The notes beneath the pieces were generated by a model. It saw nothing but the letters and a program-made list of their open reading frames with translations, was not told the DNA's origin and made no database searches. This document shows positions 35,839-46,170 of a DNA stretch of 64,000 nt, piece by piece. The position numbers were made by a program, and so were the translations under genes. Source of the DNA: Leeuwenhoekiella sp. MAR_2009_132 (GTDB lineage Bacteria; Bacteroidota; Bacteroidia; Flavobacteriales; Flavobacteriaceae). The stretch lies in the NCBI RefSeq assembly GCF_000687915.1, contig NZ_JHZY01000004.1, forward strand, positions 1,498,001-1,562,000. The letters run 5' to 3'. The stretch's first letter is position 1; each line of letters starts with the position of its first letter.

Positions 35839-36726
35839 ATGGAAGCTTTAAAAAATAACGCTCTAGGTTTGTATAGTGAGACCAATATTGAAGATGGTTT
35901 TTTTATTTTAAAATTTAATAATGATACTCCTGAAAACCAATTAATAACCCGCGAGGTTGATAGCAGTTATATCCAATTTCACTTTTGTGCAAAAGGTTCT
36001 TCCGTTTTTCAATTTAATGAAGGTAATTATAAACTTCCGTTAGGAGAAGAGCACTCTTTATTGTTGTACAATCCGCAGCGGGATTTACCCATAAATCTTG
36101 AGATTACCCCAGACAGCTGGGTGATTTCGGTTTTTATATCAATTAAAAAATTTCATTCTCTTTTTTCTCGCGAAGCAGATTTTATCACCTTTTTAAGTGA
36201 TGAAAACCGAGATCGTAAATACTATAAAGATGGAAATATCTCGCCATCTATGGCGATAGTTTTAAATCAGTTAATGAATTACAATTTGCACCCTTCAATC
36301 AAGGCTTTATATTTTAAAGGGAAGGCGTATGAGCTACTAAGCCTGTATTTTAATCGGCCTTCAGAAGCAGATACAGAACAATGTCCGTTTTTGGTTGATG
36401 AAGATAATGTCGCAAAAATAAAACGTGCAAAAGATATTATCATCGCGCGTATGGCAGAGCCACCCTCCCTACAAGAACTTGCAGATGAAATTAACTTAAG
36501 TATTAATAAACTTAAGGAAGGTTTTAAACAAATCTATGGCGACTCGGTTTACAGCTTTTTGTTTGATTACAAGATGGAAGTCGCTCGGCAATTACTTGCT
36601 TCCGGTTCGCATAATGTAAACGAAGTAGGTTTAAAAATAGGGTACAGTACCGCCAGTCATTTTATAGCAGCCTTTAAAAAACAATACGGTACAACGCCTA
36701 AAAAATACATTCAATCTCTAAACTAA
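35839..36726 (+). CDS. AraC-family transcriptional regulator
   Basis: 295 residues. The C-terminal roughly 100 residues form an AraC DNA-binding domain: LQELADEINLSINKLKEGFK (first helix-turn-helix) and NEVGLKIGYSTASHFIAAFK (second), ending with the family motif YGTTPKKYIQ. The N-terminal half (about 1-180) is a beta-rich sensor-like domain without a recognised ligand signature. It is divergent from hemA by about 190 bp, so regulation of the haem operon or of the downstream ThuA gene are both possible. Confidence 0.88.
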   Translation: MEALKNNALGLYSETNIEDGFFILKFNNDTPENQLITREVDSSYIQFHFCAKGSSVFQFNEGNYKLPLGEEHSLLLYNPQRDLPINLEITPDSWVISVFISIKKFHSLFSREADFITFLSDENRDRKYYKDGNISPSMAIVLNQLMNYNLHPSIKALYFKGKAYELLSLYFNRPSEADTEQCPFLVDEDNVAKIKRAKDIIIARMAEPPSLQELADEINLSINKLKEGFKQIYGDSVYSFLFDYKMEVARQLLASGSHNVNEVGLKIGYSTASHFIAAFKKQYGTTPKKYIQSLN

Positions 36727-36730
36727 TTTT

Positions 36731-37468
36731 ATGAAAAATCTTTTATTGCTAGTTTTCCTTTCCTCATTGATTTTAAGTTGTAATTCGACTAAAAGTGGTG
36801 TTTTTCTGACCAAAAAAAATGTGCTGGTTTTTACAAAAACCAACGGTTTTAGACACGCTTCGATAGAACCCGGAGTTACTGCATTAAAAGAAATAGCTTC
36901 AGAAAATCACTGGGCAGTTCAGCACTCTGAAGATTCATTAATATTTAATTCTGAAAATTTAAAAAACTTTGATTTAATAGTTTTTCTAAGCACAACCGGA
37001 GATATTCTGGGAGAAGAACAACAGGTAGCTTTTCAGAATTATATGGAAACCGGGGGAAAATTCTTTGGTATTCATGCAGCATCTGATACCGAATATGACT
37101 GGCCCTGGTACGGGAAATTTATAGGAGGCTATTTTTTAAGCCATCCTGAAACTCAAAAAGCCCGTATAAAAAAAATAGAGAATCATAAGACGGTTAAAGC
37201 ATTTCCGGAGTCTTTTGAGCGGGTAGATGAGTGGTACAATTTTAAAAACCTGAATCCAAATGTTCATGTAACGCTAACACTTGACGAGTCTTCTTACAAA
37301 GGCGGTAAAAATGGGGAGTACCACCCGCATGCCTGGTTTCATAAGGTAGGGGAAGGTGAAATGTATTACACGGGAGGAGGTCATACTGACGAATCATACA
37401 CAGAACCTCAATTTAGACAGCATTTAGAAGATGTAATGAAATGGTTAATTAGTTATTCTAACCAATAG
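36731..37468 (+). CDS. ThuA-domain protein, secreted lipoprotein-like
   Basis: 245 residues. Signal with lipobox region LILSC (Cys17). The ThuA domain has VFTKTNGFRHASIEPG, FFGIHAASDTEYDWPWYGKFIGGYF split by short segments, and a HPHAWFHKVGEGEMYYT block. The ThuA fold (glutamine amidotransferase-like) is linked to trehalose and sugar utilisation. It starts 4 nt after the AraC gene and is probably regulated by it. Confidence 0.88.
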   Translation: MKNLLLLVFLSSLILSCNSTKSGVFLTKKNVLVFTKTNGFRHASIEPGVTALKEIASENHWAVQHSEDSLIFNSENLKNFDLIVFLSTTGDILGEEQQVAFQNYMETGGKFFGIHAASDTEYDWPWYGKFIGGYFLSHPETQKARIKKIENHKTVKAFPESFERVDEWYNFKNLNPNVHVTLTLDESSYKGGKNGEYHPHAWFHKVGEGEMYYTGGGHTDESYTEPQFRQHLEDVMKWLISYSNQ

Positions 37469-37505
37469 AAAACATCAATACACCACCTAACAACCCTTAT
37501 AGCTT

Positions 37506-37539
37506 TTTGGTTTTAAAAAGTGGATAAGTCGTAGTTTTG
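37506..37539 (+). promoter_or_regulatory. Predicted promoter of hemH
   Basis: TTTG (37506-37509) as -33 and TAGTTTTG (37532-37539) as -7 (TAnnTTTG) with a 22-bp spacer, 18 bp before the hemH start. Confidence 0.55.
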
Positions 37540-37557
37540 TAAATCAAAAAAAAGAAA

Positions 37558-38598
37558 ATGAAAAAAGGAGTACTTATGGTTAATCTGGGATCACCAGATA
37601 GCACAGACCCTAAAGATGTAAAAAAGTACCTTGGGCAATTTTTGATGGATGAACGCGTGATTGATTTTCCCTTGTGGGCACGCACCCTTCTAGTGAAAGG
37701 GATTATCCTAAATACACGTCCTAAAAAATCTGCTGAAGCCTATTCTAAAATCTGGTGGGAAAAAGGGTCTCCGCTCATCGTTTTAAGTGAAATGCTTCAG
37801 GAGAAAGTCGCTGATAAAGTTGACGTGCCTGTTGTATTAGCTATGCGCTACGGAAGCCCGTCTATGATGCAGGGATTACAGGAACTCAATGATCAGGGTG
37901 TTGATGAGGTATTAATACTGCCATTATATCCACAGTTTGCGATGGCGACTACAGAAACTATTTTAGTATTAGCTGAAGAATTGCGCGCAGCGCATTTTCC
38001 AAACATGCGATTTTCTGATATTCCGGCGTTTTATAACAAACCCGAATATATTGAAGTGCTTTCGCGTAGCATAGAAGAAAAAATTACAGATCTCGATTAT
38101 GAGATGCTTGTTTTTAGTTATCATGGGGTTCCTGAGCGACACATACGTAAAAACGACGTTACTAAAAGTCATTGTAAAATAGATGGTTCTTGCTGTAAAA
38201 CGCCATCTGCGGCACATCAATTTTGCTACCGCCATCAATGTTATGAGACCACACGTCAGGTAGCCGAAAAACTCAACTTAAAAGAAGGAACCTATTTTAC
38301 CTCGTTTCAATCGCGTTTAGGGTTTGACCCGTGGTTACAGCCGTATACAGACCGCACGATAGAACGTTTTGGTAAAGAAGGTTTAAAGAAAATGGCAATT
38401 GTTACACCGGCATTTGTAAGTGACTGTTTAGAGACTTTAGAAGAAATCGCGATGGAAGGGGAAGAGATTTTTCACGAGATGGGTGGTAAAGAATTCACAA
38501 CCATACCTTGTTTAAATGATCGTGACGACTGGGCGCATGTAGTAGCTACCTGGATAAATGACTGGGCACTCGTAGAACCCTCTAAAGCAATAGCATAA
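37558..38598 (+). CDS. hemH: Ferrochelatase
   Basis: 346 residues. MVNLGSPDS at the N terminus, the catalytic-His motif FSYHGVPERHI, FQSRLGFDPWLQPYTD and PAFVSDCLETLEEIAMEG are the ferrochelatase blocks. It inserts Fe2+ into the porphyrin. Here it is separate from the other hem genes but on the same chromosome stretch. The region CKIDGSCCKTPSA adds several Cys residues whose role I cannot state. Confidence 0.96.
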   Translation: MKKGVLMVNLGSPDSTDPKDVKKYLGQFLMDERVIDFPLWARTLLVKGIILNTRPKKSAEAYSKIWWEKGSPLIVLSEMLQEKVADKVDVPVVLAMRYGSPSMMQGLQELNDQGVDEVLILPLYPQFAMATTETILVLAEELRAAHFPNMRFSDIPAFYNKPEYIEVLSRSIEEKITDLDYEMLVFSYHGVPERHIRKNDVTKSHCKIDGSCCKTPSAAHQFCYRHQCYETTRQVAEKLNLKEGTYFTSFQSRLGFDPWLQPYTDRTIERFGKEGLKKMAIVTPAFVSDCLETLEEIAMEGEEIFHEMGGKEFTTIPCLNDRDDWAHVVATWINDWALVEPSKAIA

Positions 38599-38601
38599 TT
38601 T

Positions 38602-38634
38602 AATTCCCTCAATTCTTAATTGGGGGAATTTTCA
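38602..38634 (+). terminator. Terminator of hemH
   Basis: AATTCCCTCAATT (38602-38614), 3-nt loop, AATTGGGGGAATT (38618-38630), then TTTTC. It ends 18 bp before the MATE gene, so the MATE start must have its own signals or depend on read-through. Confidence 0.85.
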
Positions 38635-38651
38635 TTTAAATACATACGTTT

Positions 38652-39992
38652 TTGTTAAAGCCAAACAGATCTGAAGTTTTAGGTACAGAACCCATAAGTA
38701 CCTTGCTTATAAAACAAGCATTACCGGCTTCAATAGGTATTCTGGTAATGTCGCTTAATATCCTGGTTGACACCATTTTTGTGGGTAACTGGATAGGTAG
38801 TATCGCAATTGCCGCTATTAATGTTGTTCTTCCGGTCTCGTTCTTTATAGCCGCTTTAGGAATGGCAATAGGGATAGGCGGCTCTTCAATTATCTCAAGA
38901 GCGTTAGGAGCAAACAATAAAGCTAAAGCATTTAAAACCTTCGGAAACCAAATTACCGTAACCGTGTTGCTCACTGTAGGAATGGTTGTTTTGGGGTTGG
39001 TTTTTATAAACGAACTTATCCCCGCTTTTGGGGGTAAAGGAGAAATCTTTGAGCCGGCTAAAGTGTATTATCGTATTGTTCTTTATGGCGTTCCGGTATT
39101 GGCGCTTTCGATGATGGGCAACAACGTTATTAGAGCAGAGGGGAAGCCCAAATTTGCTATGATTGCAATGATTATCCCTTCATTGGGGAATCTAATCCTC
39201 GATTATATTTTAATCAACATGCTAGATATGGGGATGGCTGGTGCAGCCTGGGCAACGACAGCTTCTTATATCTGCTGCTTTTTATACATTGTCTGGTATT
39301 TTTTAAGTAACCATTCAGAATTAAAAATAGATATCAGCCATTTTGGCCTCGACTGGCCTATACTTAAGGAGATGTCTGCTTTAGGTTTTGTGACACTAGC
39401 GAGACAGGCAGTGGTAAGTGTTACCTATTTGTTGATGAATAATATTCTGTTTGACCTTGGCGGCGAAGCATCTGTTACAGTCTATGGAATAATAGGTCGT
39501 ATGCTTATGTTTGCTTTGTTTCCTGTGCTTGGGGTAACTCAGGGATTTCTACCTATTGCCGGGTATAACTTTGGAGCAAAAAATTATAACCGCGTACGCG
39601 AAAGTATAAAGCTCGCAATAACGTACGCTTGTGGTGTTGCACTTTTAATTTTTGCGCTAATTATGATTTTTCCCGAAGCTATCGTTTCGGTCTTTACACA
39701 AGATGCTGCTGTTTTAAGAGATACACCTAATGCTATGCGTTGGGTTTTCGCGGCTGTGCCGGTAATAGGCATTCAGTTAATAGGTTCGGCTTACTATCAG
39801 GCGATAGGTAAAGCGATTCCTGCACTCTTACTTACGTTAACCAGGCAGGGTTTTTTCTTTATTCCGCTGGTACTCATCTTGCCTAATTATTTTGGAGAAT
39901 TGGGCGTGTGGATCTCGTTTCCCATAGCAGACGTGCTATCTACAATCGTCACCGCTTACTTTCTGTGGCGAGAAACACGTACAAAATTGTAG
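38652..39992 (+). CDS. MATE-family multidrug exporter
   Basis: 446 residues with twelve hydrophobic helices in two halves and conserved MATE features: QALPASIGILVMSL, NILVDTIFVGNWIG, RAEGKPKFAMIAMI and QGFLPIAGYNFGA. The start is TTG at 38652 with no ATG in frame upstream before a stop. It should export cationic drugs or metabolites by Na+/H+ antiport. It follows hemH closely but beyond a terminator. Confidence 0.9.
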   Translation: MLKPNRSEVLGTEPISTLLIKQALPASIGILVMSLNILVDTIFVGNWIGSIAIAAINVVLPVSFFIAALGMAIGIGGSSIISRALGANNKAKAFKTFGNQITVTVLLTVGMVVLGLVFINELIPAFGGKGEIFEPAKVYYRIVLYGVPVLALSMMGNNVIRAEGKPKFAMIAMIIPSLGNLILDYILINMLDMGMAGAAWATTASYICCFLYIVWYFLSNHSELKIDISHFGLDWPILKEMSALGFVTLARQAVVSVTYLLMNNILFDLGGEASVTVYGIIGRMLMFALFPVLGVTQGFLPIAGYNFGAKNYNRVRESIKLAITYACGVALLIFALIMIFPEAIVSVFTQDAAVLRDTPNAMRWVFAAVPVIGIQLIGSAYYQAIGKAIPALLLTLTRQGFFFIPLVLILPNYFGELGVWISFPIADVLSTIVTAYFLWRETRTKL

Positions 39993-40055
39993 GGCTTCTC
40001 GCATGTATTGATGCGATTGCGTATTTTAGTTAGCTACAAACTAAGTTTTAAAAAT

Positions 40056-43000
40056 ATGCGATCACTTTTACTCAGGGCTTTTTGCCTAACACTCTTTATT
40101 TCAACCTTTGCTACACAGGCTCAAGATATAGATGAATCACTTTACGATGCTTTAGAATATAGACTTATAGGTCCTTTTAGAGGTGGGCGCAGTGCGGCTG
40201 TCACCGGTGTTCCTGGTAAGCCTAATTTATTTTATTTTGGCGCAACAGGTGGCGGAGTGTGGCGTACAAAAGACGGCGGTCGTAGCTGGGATAATATTTC
40301 AGATGGTTTTTTTGGCGGAAGTATTGGCGCTGTAGAAGTTGCTCCCAGTGATCCTAATATTATTTATGTAGGTGGAGGAGAAAATACGCTACGCGGAAAC
40401 GTTTCTTCGGGCTACGGAATGTGGAAGACTACAGATGCCGGTAAAACCTGGCAACAAGCTGGGTTACCAAAAAGCAGGCATATTTCAAAAATACGTATTC
40501 ACCCTACTAACCCAGATGTCGTGTATGCTGCTGTCTTGGGAGATATTTATAAACCTACTCAAGAACGCGGTGTTTATAAATCTACAGATGGCGGCGCAAA
40601 CTGGGCTAAAGTTCTTTTTGCAAATGAAGACTCGGGAGCAATTGATTTAACTTTCGATCCTAATAATCCGCGTATTTTATATGCTTCAACCTGGCATGCG
40701 CGCAGAACACCCTACGATTTTACCAGTGGAGGTGCGGGATCTGCCCTTTGGAAAAGTACAGACAGTGGTTCTACCTGGAAAGAAATATCAGCAAATAAAG
40801 GCTTTCCCACAGATACTTTAGGGATTATAGGAGTTGCAGTTTCTCCGGTAAATTCTGAACGGGTTTTTGCTATTGTAGAAAATAAAGAAAAAGGGGGTTT
40901 GTATCGTAGTGAAGACGGTGGTGAAAACTGGTCTATGATTAACGACGATCGCAATATTAGACAGCGTGCCTGGTATTACACAAAAGTATATGCAGATACT
41001 CAGGATGAGGATGTGGTGTATGTACTTAATGTGAGTTATCACAAAAGTACAGATGGTGGTAAATCATTTGAAAGCAATAATGCACCGCATGGCGATCATC
41101 ACGATTTATGGATCGCCCCAGAAGATCCTACACGTATGATTATGGGTGATGATGGTGGCGCTCAGGTAACTTATGATGGCGGTGAAACCTGGAGTACCTA
41201 TCACAATCAACCTACCGCACAATTTTATAGAGTTACGACAGACAATCAGTTTCCATATCATATTTATGCGGCGCAGCAAGACAACTCTACGGTACGTATC
41301 CCGCACCGAACAGATGGTTATAGTATAGGAGAAGACGATTGGGATGAGACTGCAGGAGGAGAATCTGCACACATTGCAGTAGATCCTGAAGATGCTGATA
41401 TTGTTTATGGTGGTAGTTATGATGGGTTTCTAACTCGTGTAAATCATAAAAATAACAGTGTACGCTCTGTTTCGGTTTGGCCAGATAACCCGATGGGGCA
41501 CGGTGCAGAAGATATGAAATACCGTTTTCAGTGGAATTTCCCGATTATGTTTTCGCGTCACAATCCAGATGTTTTATATACGTATAGCAACAGAGTGCAT
41601 AAGACCACAAACGAAGGTCAAAGCTGGGAAGTTATTAGCCCAGATTTAACTACAGATGATAAATCAAAACAGAAATCTTCGGGCGGACCAATTACGCAGG
41701 ATAACACTTCGGTAGAATACTATTGTACCATTTTTGCCGCTAATGAAAGCCCTATAAAAGAGGGCCTCTTATGGACCGGTAGTGATGATGGTTTAGTTCA
41801 CGTAAGTCGTGACGGCGGTGCAAATTGGGAGAATGTCACGCCTAGAGGAATGCCAGAGTGGATGATGATAAACAGTATTGAACCAAGCTATTTTGAAGAA
41901 GGCACGTGCTACATCGCAGGTACTAAATACAAGACCGGAGATTTTGCTCCGTATTTATACAAAACCACAGACTACGGAAAAACCTGGAAAAAAATTACAA
42001 ACGGCATTGCTGGCGAACACTTTACACGTGTAGTTAGAGAAGATCCTAAGCAGAAAGGATTATTATACGCCGGTACCGAAACCGGAATGTATATTTCATT
42101 TGATGCAGGCGCAAACTGGAAACCCTTTCAATTAAACTTGCCTATAGTTCCTATTACAGACTTAGCCCTAAAAGACAATAACCTCATTGTGGCAACACAG
42201 GGTAGAAGTCTGTATATCATTGATGACTTGAGTGTTTTACACCAGTTGAATAGTTCTTCAAAAACTGATGCTGTAAAATTATTTAAGCCCAAAGACACTT
42301 ATAGAATGGATGGCGGAAGTCGTAAAAATGCTAACGACTCGGGAACAAATCACCCTGCAGGAGTAATGACTTATTTTTATTTACCGGAATACGATGCAAA
42401 AAAAGACAGTATTACGCTTACCTATTTTGACGCTAAAAATGATACTATTAAATCGTATAACAACAAGGATAAAAAAGATAAGCTTGAAGTAGAAAAAGGA
42501 GCTAATCAATTTAACTGGGATATGACTTACAAAGGTGCAGAGCGTCTTGATGGTATGATCTTATGGTGGGCAAGTACCGAAGGACCCAAGCAAATTCCTG
42601 GAAACTACACCGTAAAACTAAATGTAAATGGTACAGATTATAGTGCGCCGTACAAAGTAGTTGCCGACCCGCGGAGTGAATCAACTTTAGCAGATATGCA
42701 GGCACAATTTGATTTTATAACTGATGTGAATGAAACGGTAGACCACGCACATCAAAGCATTAAGAAAATACGCAACATCAATGATCAGCTGAGTGCTTTT
42801 GAGAAGCAGTATAAAGATAACGAAGCAACTAAAGATTTACGAGACAAGTCTAAAAAACTGCGTGAAGATCTTGAAGAGATTGAGAAAGCCTTGTATCAAA
42901 CTAAAAACCGAAGCGGTCAGGATCCTTTAAATTTTCCGATTAGATTAACAAATAAACTGGCGCATTTAAATTCGTTAGTAAGTATGGGAGACTTTGCACC

Positions 43001-43154
43001 TACAGATCAGGATATCGCTGTTAAAAATGAACTTACTCAGCAAATAAACACCCAGTTAACGAGGTTTGATAAGCTTGTAAGCGATGAGGTGACTGCCTTT
43101 AACGCAGATTTCAATGCGATGCAATTAAATTATTTATTTATACAGGAAGATTAG
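40056..43154 (+). CDS. VPS10/sortilin-type BNR-repeat protein (glycosyl hydrolase-like)
   Basis: 1,032 residues from the ATG at 40056 (MRSLLLRAFCLTLFISTFAT); the longer frame to 40008 begins with a TTG and adds an unlikely extension. A signal peptide (about 1-25) precedes a long beta-propeller array with repeated WRTKDGGRSW, STDGGANW and STDSGSTW (Asp-box/BNR motifs), about 10 copies. A C-terminal region (about 870-1,032) is helical with a coiled-coil section (KKLREDLEEIEKAL). Annotated relatives are often called glycosyl hydrolase or exo-alpha-sialidase-like, but catalytic residues are not clear, so the activity is unproven. It is likely exported or outer-membrane located. Confidence 0.85.
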   Translation: MRSLLLRAFCLTLFISTFATQAQDIDESLYDALEYRLIGPFRGGRSAAVTGVPGKPNLFYFGATGGGVWRTKDGGRSWDNISDGFFGGSIGAVEVAPSDPNIIYVGGGENTLRGNVSSGYGMWKTTDAGKTWQQAGLPKSRHISKIRIHPTNPDVVYAAVLGDIYKPTQERGVYKSTDGGANWAKVLFANEDSGAIDLTFDPNNPRILYASTWHARRTPYDFTSGGAGSALWKSTDSGSTWKEISANKGFPTDTLGIIGVAVSPVNSERVFAIVENKEKGGLYRSEDGGENWSMINDDRNIRQRAWYYTKVYADTQDEDVVYVLNVSYHKSTDGGKSFESNNAPHGDHHDLWIAPEDPTRMIMGDDGGAQVTYDGGETWSTYHNQPTAQFYRVTTDNQFPYHIYAAQQDNSTVRIPHRTDGYSIGEDDWDETAGGESAHIAVDPEDADIVYGGSYDGFLTRVNHKNNSVRSVSVWPDNPMGHGAEDMKYRFQWNFPIMFSRHNPDVLYTYSNRVHKTTNEGQSWEVISPDLTTDDKSKQKSSGGPITQDNTSVEYYCTIFAANESPIKEGLLWTGSDDGLVHVSRDGGANWENVTPRGMPEWMMINSIEPSYFEEGTCYIAGTKYKTGDFAPYLYKTTDYGKTWKKITNGIAGEHFTRVVREDPKQKGLLYAGTETGMYISFDAGANWKPFQLNLPIVPITDLALKDNNLIVATQGRSLYIIDDLSVLHQLNSSSKTDAVKLFKPKDTYRMDGGSRKNANDSGTNHPAGVMTYFYLPEYDAKKDSITLTYFDAKNDTIKSYNNKDKKDKLEVEKGANQFNWDMTYKGAERLDGMILWWASTEGPKQIPGNYTVKLNVNGTDYSAPYKVVADPRSESTLADMQAQFDFITDVNETVDHAHQSIKKIRNINDQLSAFEKQYKDNEATKDLRDKSKKLREDLEEIEKALYQTKNRSGQDPLNFPIRLTNKLAHLNSLVSMGDFAPTDQDIAVKNELTQQINTQLTRFDKLVSDEVTAFNADFNAMQLNYLFIQED

Positions 43155-43286
43155 TTTTTAAAAACATTCTCCTTTAAATGATGGGGAAGTAATTTTGAAT
43201 AAAATGAGGGGTGGTTCAGTTTAGTTTATAGCTATTTTGATGCTCCCCTTTTTTATTCAACGATATATTAGGTTTATTTTTACCCT

Positions 43287-43835
43287 ATGGAATACTACAA
43301 TTACCTAAAATCCCTGCATCTTATTTTTATAGTAACCTGGTTTGCGGGACTTTTTTACGTGCCGCGCCTGTTTATGTATCAGATTGAAGCTTCAGAAAAA
43401 CAAGAGCCAGACCGCAGTATTTTAGGTGATCAACTTGCCTTAATGACTAAGCGCCTTTGGAAGATTATTACCTGGCCTTCGATGATTTTAGCAAGTATTT
43501 TTGCATTTGGAATGTTACATATTAGCCCGGGACTTTTAGAGCTTCCGTGGATGCAAATTAAACTGGGGTTTGTGGTTTTACTGTATGCATATCATTTCAA
43601 AAATCATCAGATTTATAAGCAGTTGCAAGCCGGTAATTTTAAGTATACCACAAAATTTATGCGCATCTGGAATGAGGGTCCTACACTTATTCTCTTTGCC
43701 GTAGTATTTTTAGTAATAACAAAAAGTGCAACCAACTGGATTTGGGGTTTAGCAGGGCTATTAACGCTTGCGATACTTCTTATGCTAGGAATAAAACTAT
43801 ATAAAAGCATACGCGAAAAAAACCCGAACGCCTGA
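43287..43835 (+). CDS. hemJ: Protoporphyrinogen oxidase HemJ (UPF0093 type)
   Basis: 182 residues with four hydrophobic helices. The N-terminal motif SLHLIFIVTWFAGLFYVPRL, with a conserved His and an Arg, and IKLGFVVLLYAYHF match the HemJ/UPF0093 family, which converts protoporphyrinogen IX to protoporphyrin IX. It completes the chain hemA to hemH in this region, with hemF frameshifted. Confidence 0.9.
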   Translation: MEYYNYLKSLHLIFIVTWFAGLFYVPRLFMYQIEASEKQEPDRSILGDQLALMTKRLWKIITWPSMILASIFAFGMLHISPGLLELPWMQIKLGFVVLLYAYHFKNHQIYKQLQAGNFKYTTKFMRIWNEGPTLILFAVVFLVITKSATNWIWGLAGLLTLAILLMLGIKLYKSIREKNPNA

Positions 43836-43863
43836 CGGCGCGATTTTTGATACCTTCTAACCC

Positions 43864-45327
43864 ATGAAATTTAACAAGCTTTCGTTACGCCTGCGCATCT
43901 TTTTTGGGATGGTTTTCCTCATTCTGGGAGCTTCGATTCTCATTGGGATTATTAGTGTTGTACAATACAAAGAGGAAGCAAAAGAATATCACCGCGATCG
44001 CTTGTTGCGCAAAGAAGATCAGATTAGAGCAGAGATAGATTACGTTTTGGACCAGACTTCTTATGAGATAACCGCAAATAACCTCCCTAATATTTTAAGA
44101 TGGCAACAGAACATATACCGCATTGCAGATGTTCACGAGTTGCCTATTAATATCTACGATCTAAAAGGACACCTTTTATTAAAATCTAAAGACGGCTTTG
44201 TTTCAGATACCTTAGAAACAGCGCTCACACCTAAAATTCTAGATGGTTTAGCTAATTCTCCCACAAAACGTTGGGTCGAACAATTAGAGATAGACGGTGT
44301 AAAATATACCTCGTCATACACCTACATCAACGACAATAAGTTTAAGCCGCTTGCGATAATGAATCTACCCTATATACAGGATGATGATTTTATAACCCGC
44401 GAGCTCGATGAGTTTCTGCGTAGACTTGCAGAAGGCTATTTGTTTATGCTGCTTATTGCTACAGCATTATCCTATTTTCTATCGCGTTACATTACACGTA
44501 GCTTAAAAACCATAGGTGATAAAATGATTGAGACGCGTCTTGACAAGCGCAATCAGCGTATTGAGATTGACGATGCCAGTGAAGAAATTAACAACCTCGT
44601 GCAGTCTTATAACGGGATGATAGACGAACTCGAAAACTCTGCAGCGCAACTTGCACAAAGCGAGCGGGAGGCAGCCTGGCGAGAGATGGCAAAACAGGTA
44701 GCACACGAGATTAAAAATCCGTTGACACCTATGCGCTTAACCGTACAAAGTTTTCAACGCAGATTTGATCCTGAAGATCCTGATATTCACAAAAAGTTAG
44801 ATGAGTACAGCAAAACCTTGATTCAGCAGATAGACACGATGAGTTCTATAGCAGAGGCTTTTTCTAACTTCGCTAAAATGCCTGCGCAGCAAAATGAAAC
44901 GTTGAATGTGGTTTTTGTAACTAAGCTCGCGCTCGATATTTTTACAGAACCTTATTTGACTTTTGTTTCGGAAGAGGAAGAGATTACCGCAAAATTTGAC
45001 CGTACCCAGTTGATTCGGGTGATTACAAATCTTGTTAAAAATGCTACTCAGGCGACCGAAGATACTCCAGATCCTAAAATACGGGTTGAGGTAAAGCGGG
45101 AAGACGGTATGGTATGTATTTTGGTTTGCGATAATGGTCATGGTATTTCAGAAGATCTTGCAGAAAAAGTTTTTGAACCTAAATTCACCACAAAATCAAG
45201 TGGAATGGGACTAGGACTGGCGATGGTTAAAAATATCGTGGAAACCTATAACGGAACCATTACCTTTACTTCTAAATCGGAACGAGGAACTGTTTTTAAA
45301 GTGTCTTTTCCGCAGGCAATTGTCTAA
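43864..45327 (+). CDS. Sensor histidine kinase with HAMP domain
   Basis: 487 residues. A first transmembrane helix (about 12-35) and a periplasmic loop (about 36-190) precede a second helix (about 196-215), a HAMP-like segment, and the kinase core: H-box QVAHEIKNPLTPMRL (about 282), N-box LVKNATQA, G1 DNGHGI, G2 GMGLGLAM. It resembles the NtrY-like class. No response regulator gene is adjacent, so its partner is elsewhere. Confidence 0.93.
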   Translation: MKFNKLSLRLRIFFGMVFLILGASILIGIISVVQYKEEAKEYHRDRLLRKEDQIRAEIDYVLDQTSYEITANNLPNILRWQQNIYRIADVHELPINIYDLKGHLLLKSKDGFVSDTLETALTPKILDGLANSPTKRWVEQLEIDGVKYTSSYTYINDNKFKPLAIMNLPYIQDDDFITRELDEFLRRLAEGYLFMLLIATALSYFLSRYITRSLKTIGDKMIETRLDKRNQRIEIDDASEEINNLVQSYNGMIDELENSAAQLAQSEREAAWREMAKQVAHEIKNPLTPMRLTVQSFQRRFDPEDPDIHKKLDEYSKTLIQQIDTMSSIAEAFSNFAKMPAQQNETLNVVFVTKLALDIFTEPYLTFVSEEEEITAKFDRTQLIRVITNLVKNATQATEDTPDPKIRVEVKREDGMVCILVCDNGHGISEDLAEKVFEPKFTTKSSGMGLGLAMVKNIVETYNGTITFTSKSERGTVFKVSFPQAIV

Positions 45328-45345
45328 AAACTAAATAGTATAATC

Positions 45346-46128
45346 ATGAATTTTGAAAATCTTATTTATGAAGTCGATGATCAATTGGCTATCATAACCA
45401 TAAACAGACCAAAAAAACTAAACGCACTTAATAAAGAAACCATTCAGGAATTGCACGACGCGTTTGCAGAAGCTGATAGCGATCCTAATATTGGAGTAAT
45501 CATCTTAACCGGAAGCGGAGAAAAAGCATTTGTTGCCGGCGCAGATATTAGTGAGTTTTCAGATTTTGAAGAAGAGCAAGGCGCTCTTTTAGCACGTAAA
45601 GGTCAGAAATTATTATTTGACTTTATCGAAAACCTAAGTACACCGGTAGTTGCTGCAATTAACGGTTTTGCATTAGGTGGCGGTCTAGAATTAGCAATGG
45701 CGGCTCACATACGTATCGCCAGTGATAATGCACGAATGGGTCTGCCCGAAACTTCGCTGGGTTTAATACCAGGTTATGGGGGCACACAGCGTTTACCGCA
45801 GTTAGTAGGTAAAGGCCGCGCTTTTGAAATGATTATGACTGCCAGTATGATTAATGCAGATCAAGCATTACAATATGGTCTTGTGAATCACGTAACAATG
45901 CAAGAAGAGTTAATGTCTCACGCAGAAAAATTAGCGGCTAAGATTTTAGATAACTCCGGCGTTGCGATTGCTACAGCAATAACAGCAGTTAACGCAGGTT
46001 TTAAAGCGGGTGTTAACGGTTACGATGTAGAGATTGAAGGTTTTGGTGCTTCTTTTGGTACTGAAGATTTTAAAGAAGGAACTTCAGCATTTTTAGAAAA
46101 ACGAAAAGCAGAGTTTCCCGGAAAATAA
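45346..46128 (+). CDS. Enoyl-CoA hydratase/isomerase (crotonase family)
   Basis: 260 residues. Oxyanion-hole blocks VAGADISEF and AINGFALGGGLELAMA, catalytic-Glu region LPETSLGLIPGYGGTQRLPQ (both Glu positions of the crotonase family appear conserved), and the C-terminal helices. It hydrates 2-enoyl-CoA in fatty-acid or amino-acid catabolism. It is the last backbone gene before the cassette island; its terminator opens the first repeated module. Confidence 0.94.
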   Translation: MNFENLIYEVDDQLAIITINRPKKLNALNKETIQELHDAFAEADSDPNIGVIILTGSGEKAFVAGADISEFSDFEEEQGALLARKGQKLLFDFIENLSTPVVAAINGFALGGGLELAMAAHIRIASDNARMGLPETSLGLIPGYGGTQRLPQLVGKGRAFEMIMTASMINADQALQYGLVNHVTMQEELMSHAEKLAAKILDNSGVAIATAITAVNAGFKAGVNGYDVEIEGFGASFGTEDFKEGTSAFLEKRKAEFPGK

Positions 46129-46170
46129 ATAGATACGCTAGTCTGAACTTGTCAAAGACTCATAAACAAA

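Noticed and set aside
40008-40055. Start of the BNR-repeat gene at 40008
   Set aside because: It begins with TTG and adds 16 residues ahead of a clean signal peptide starting at 40056.
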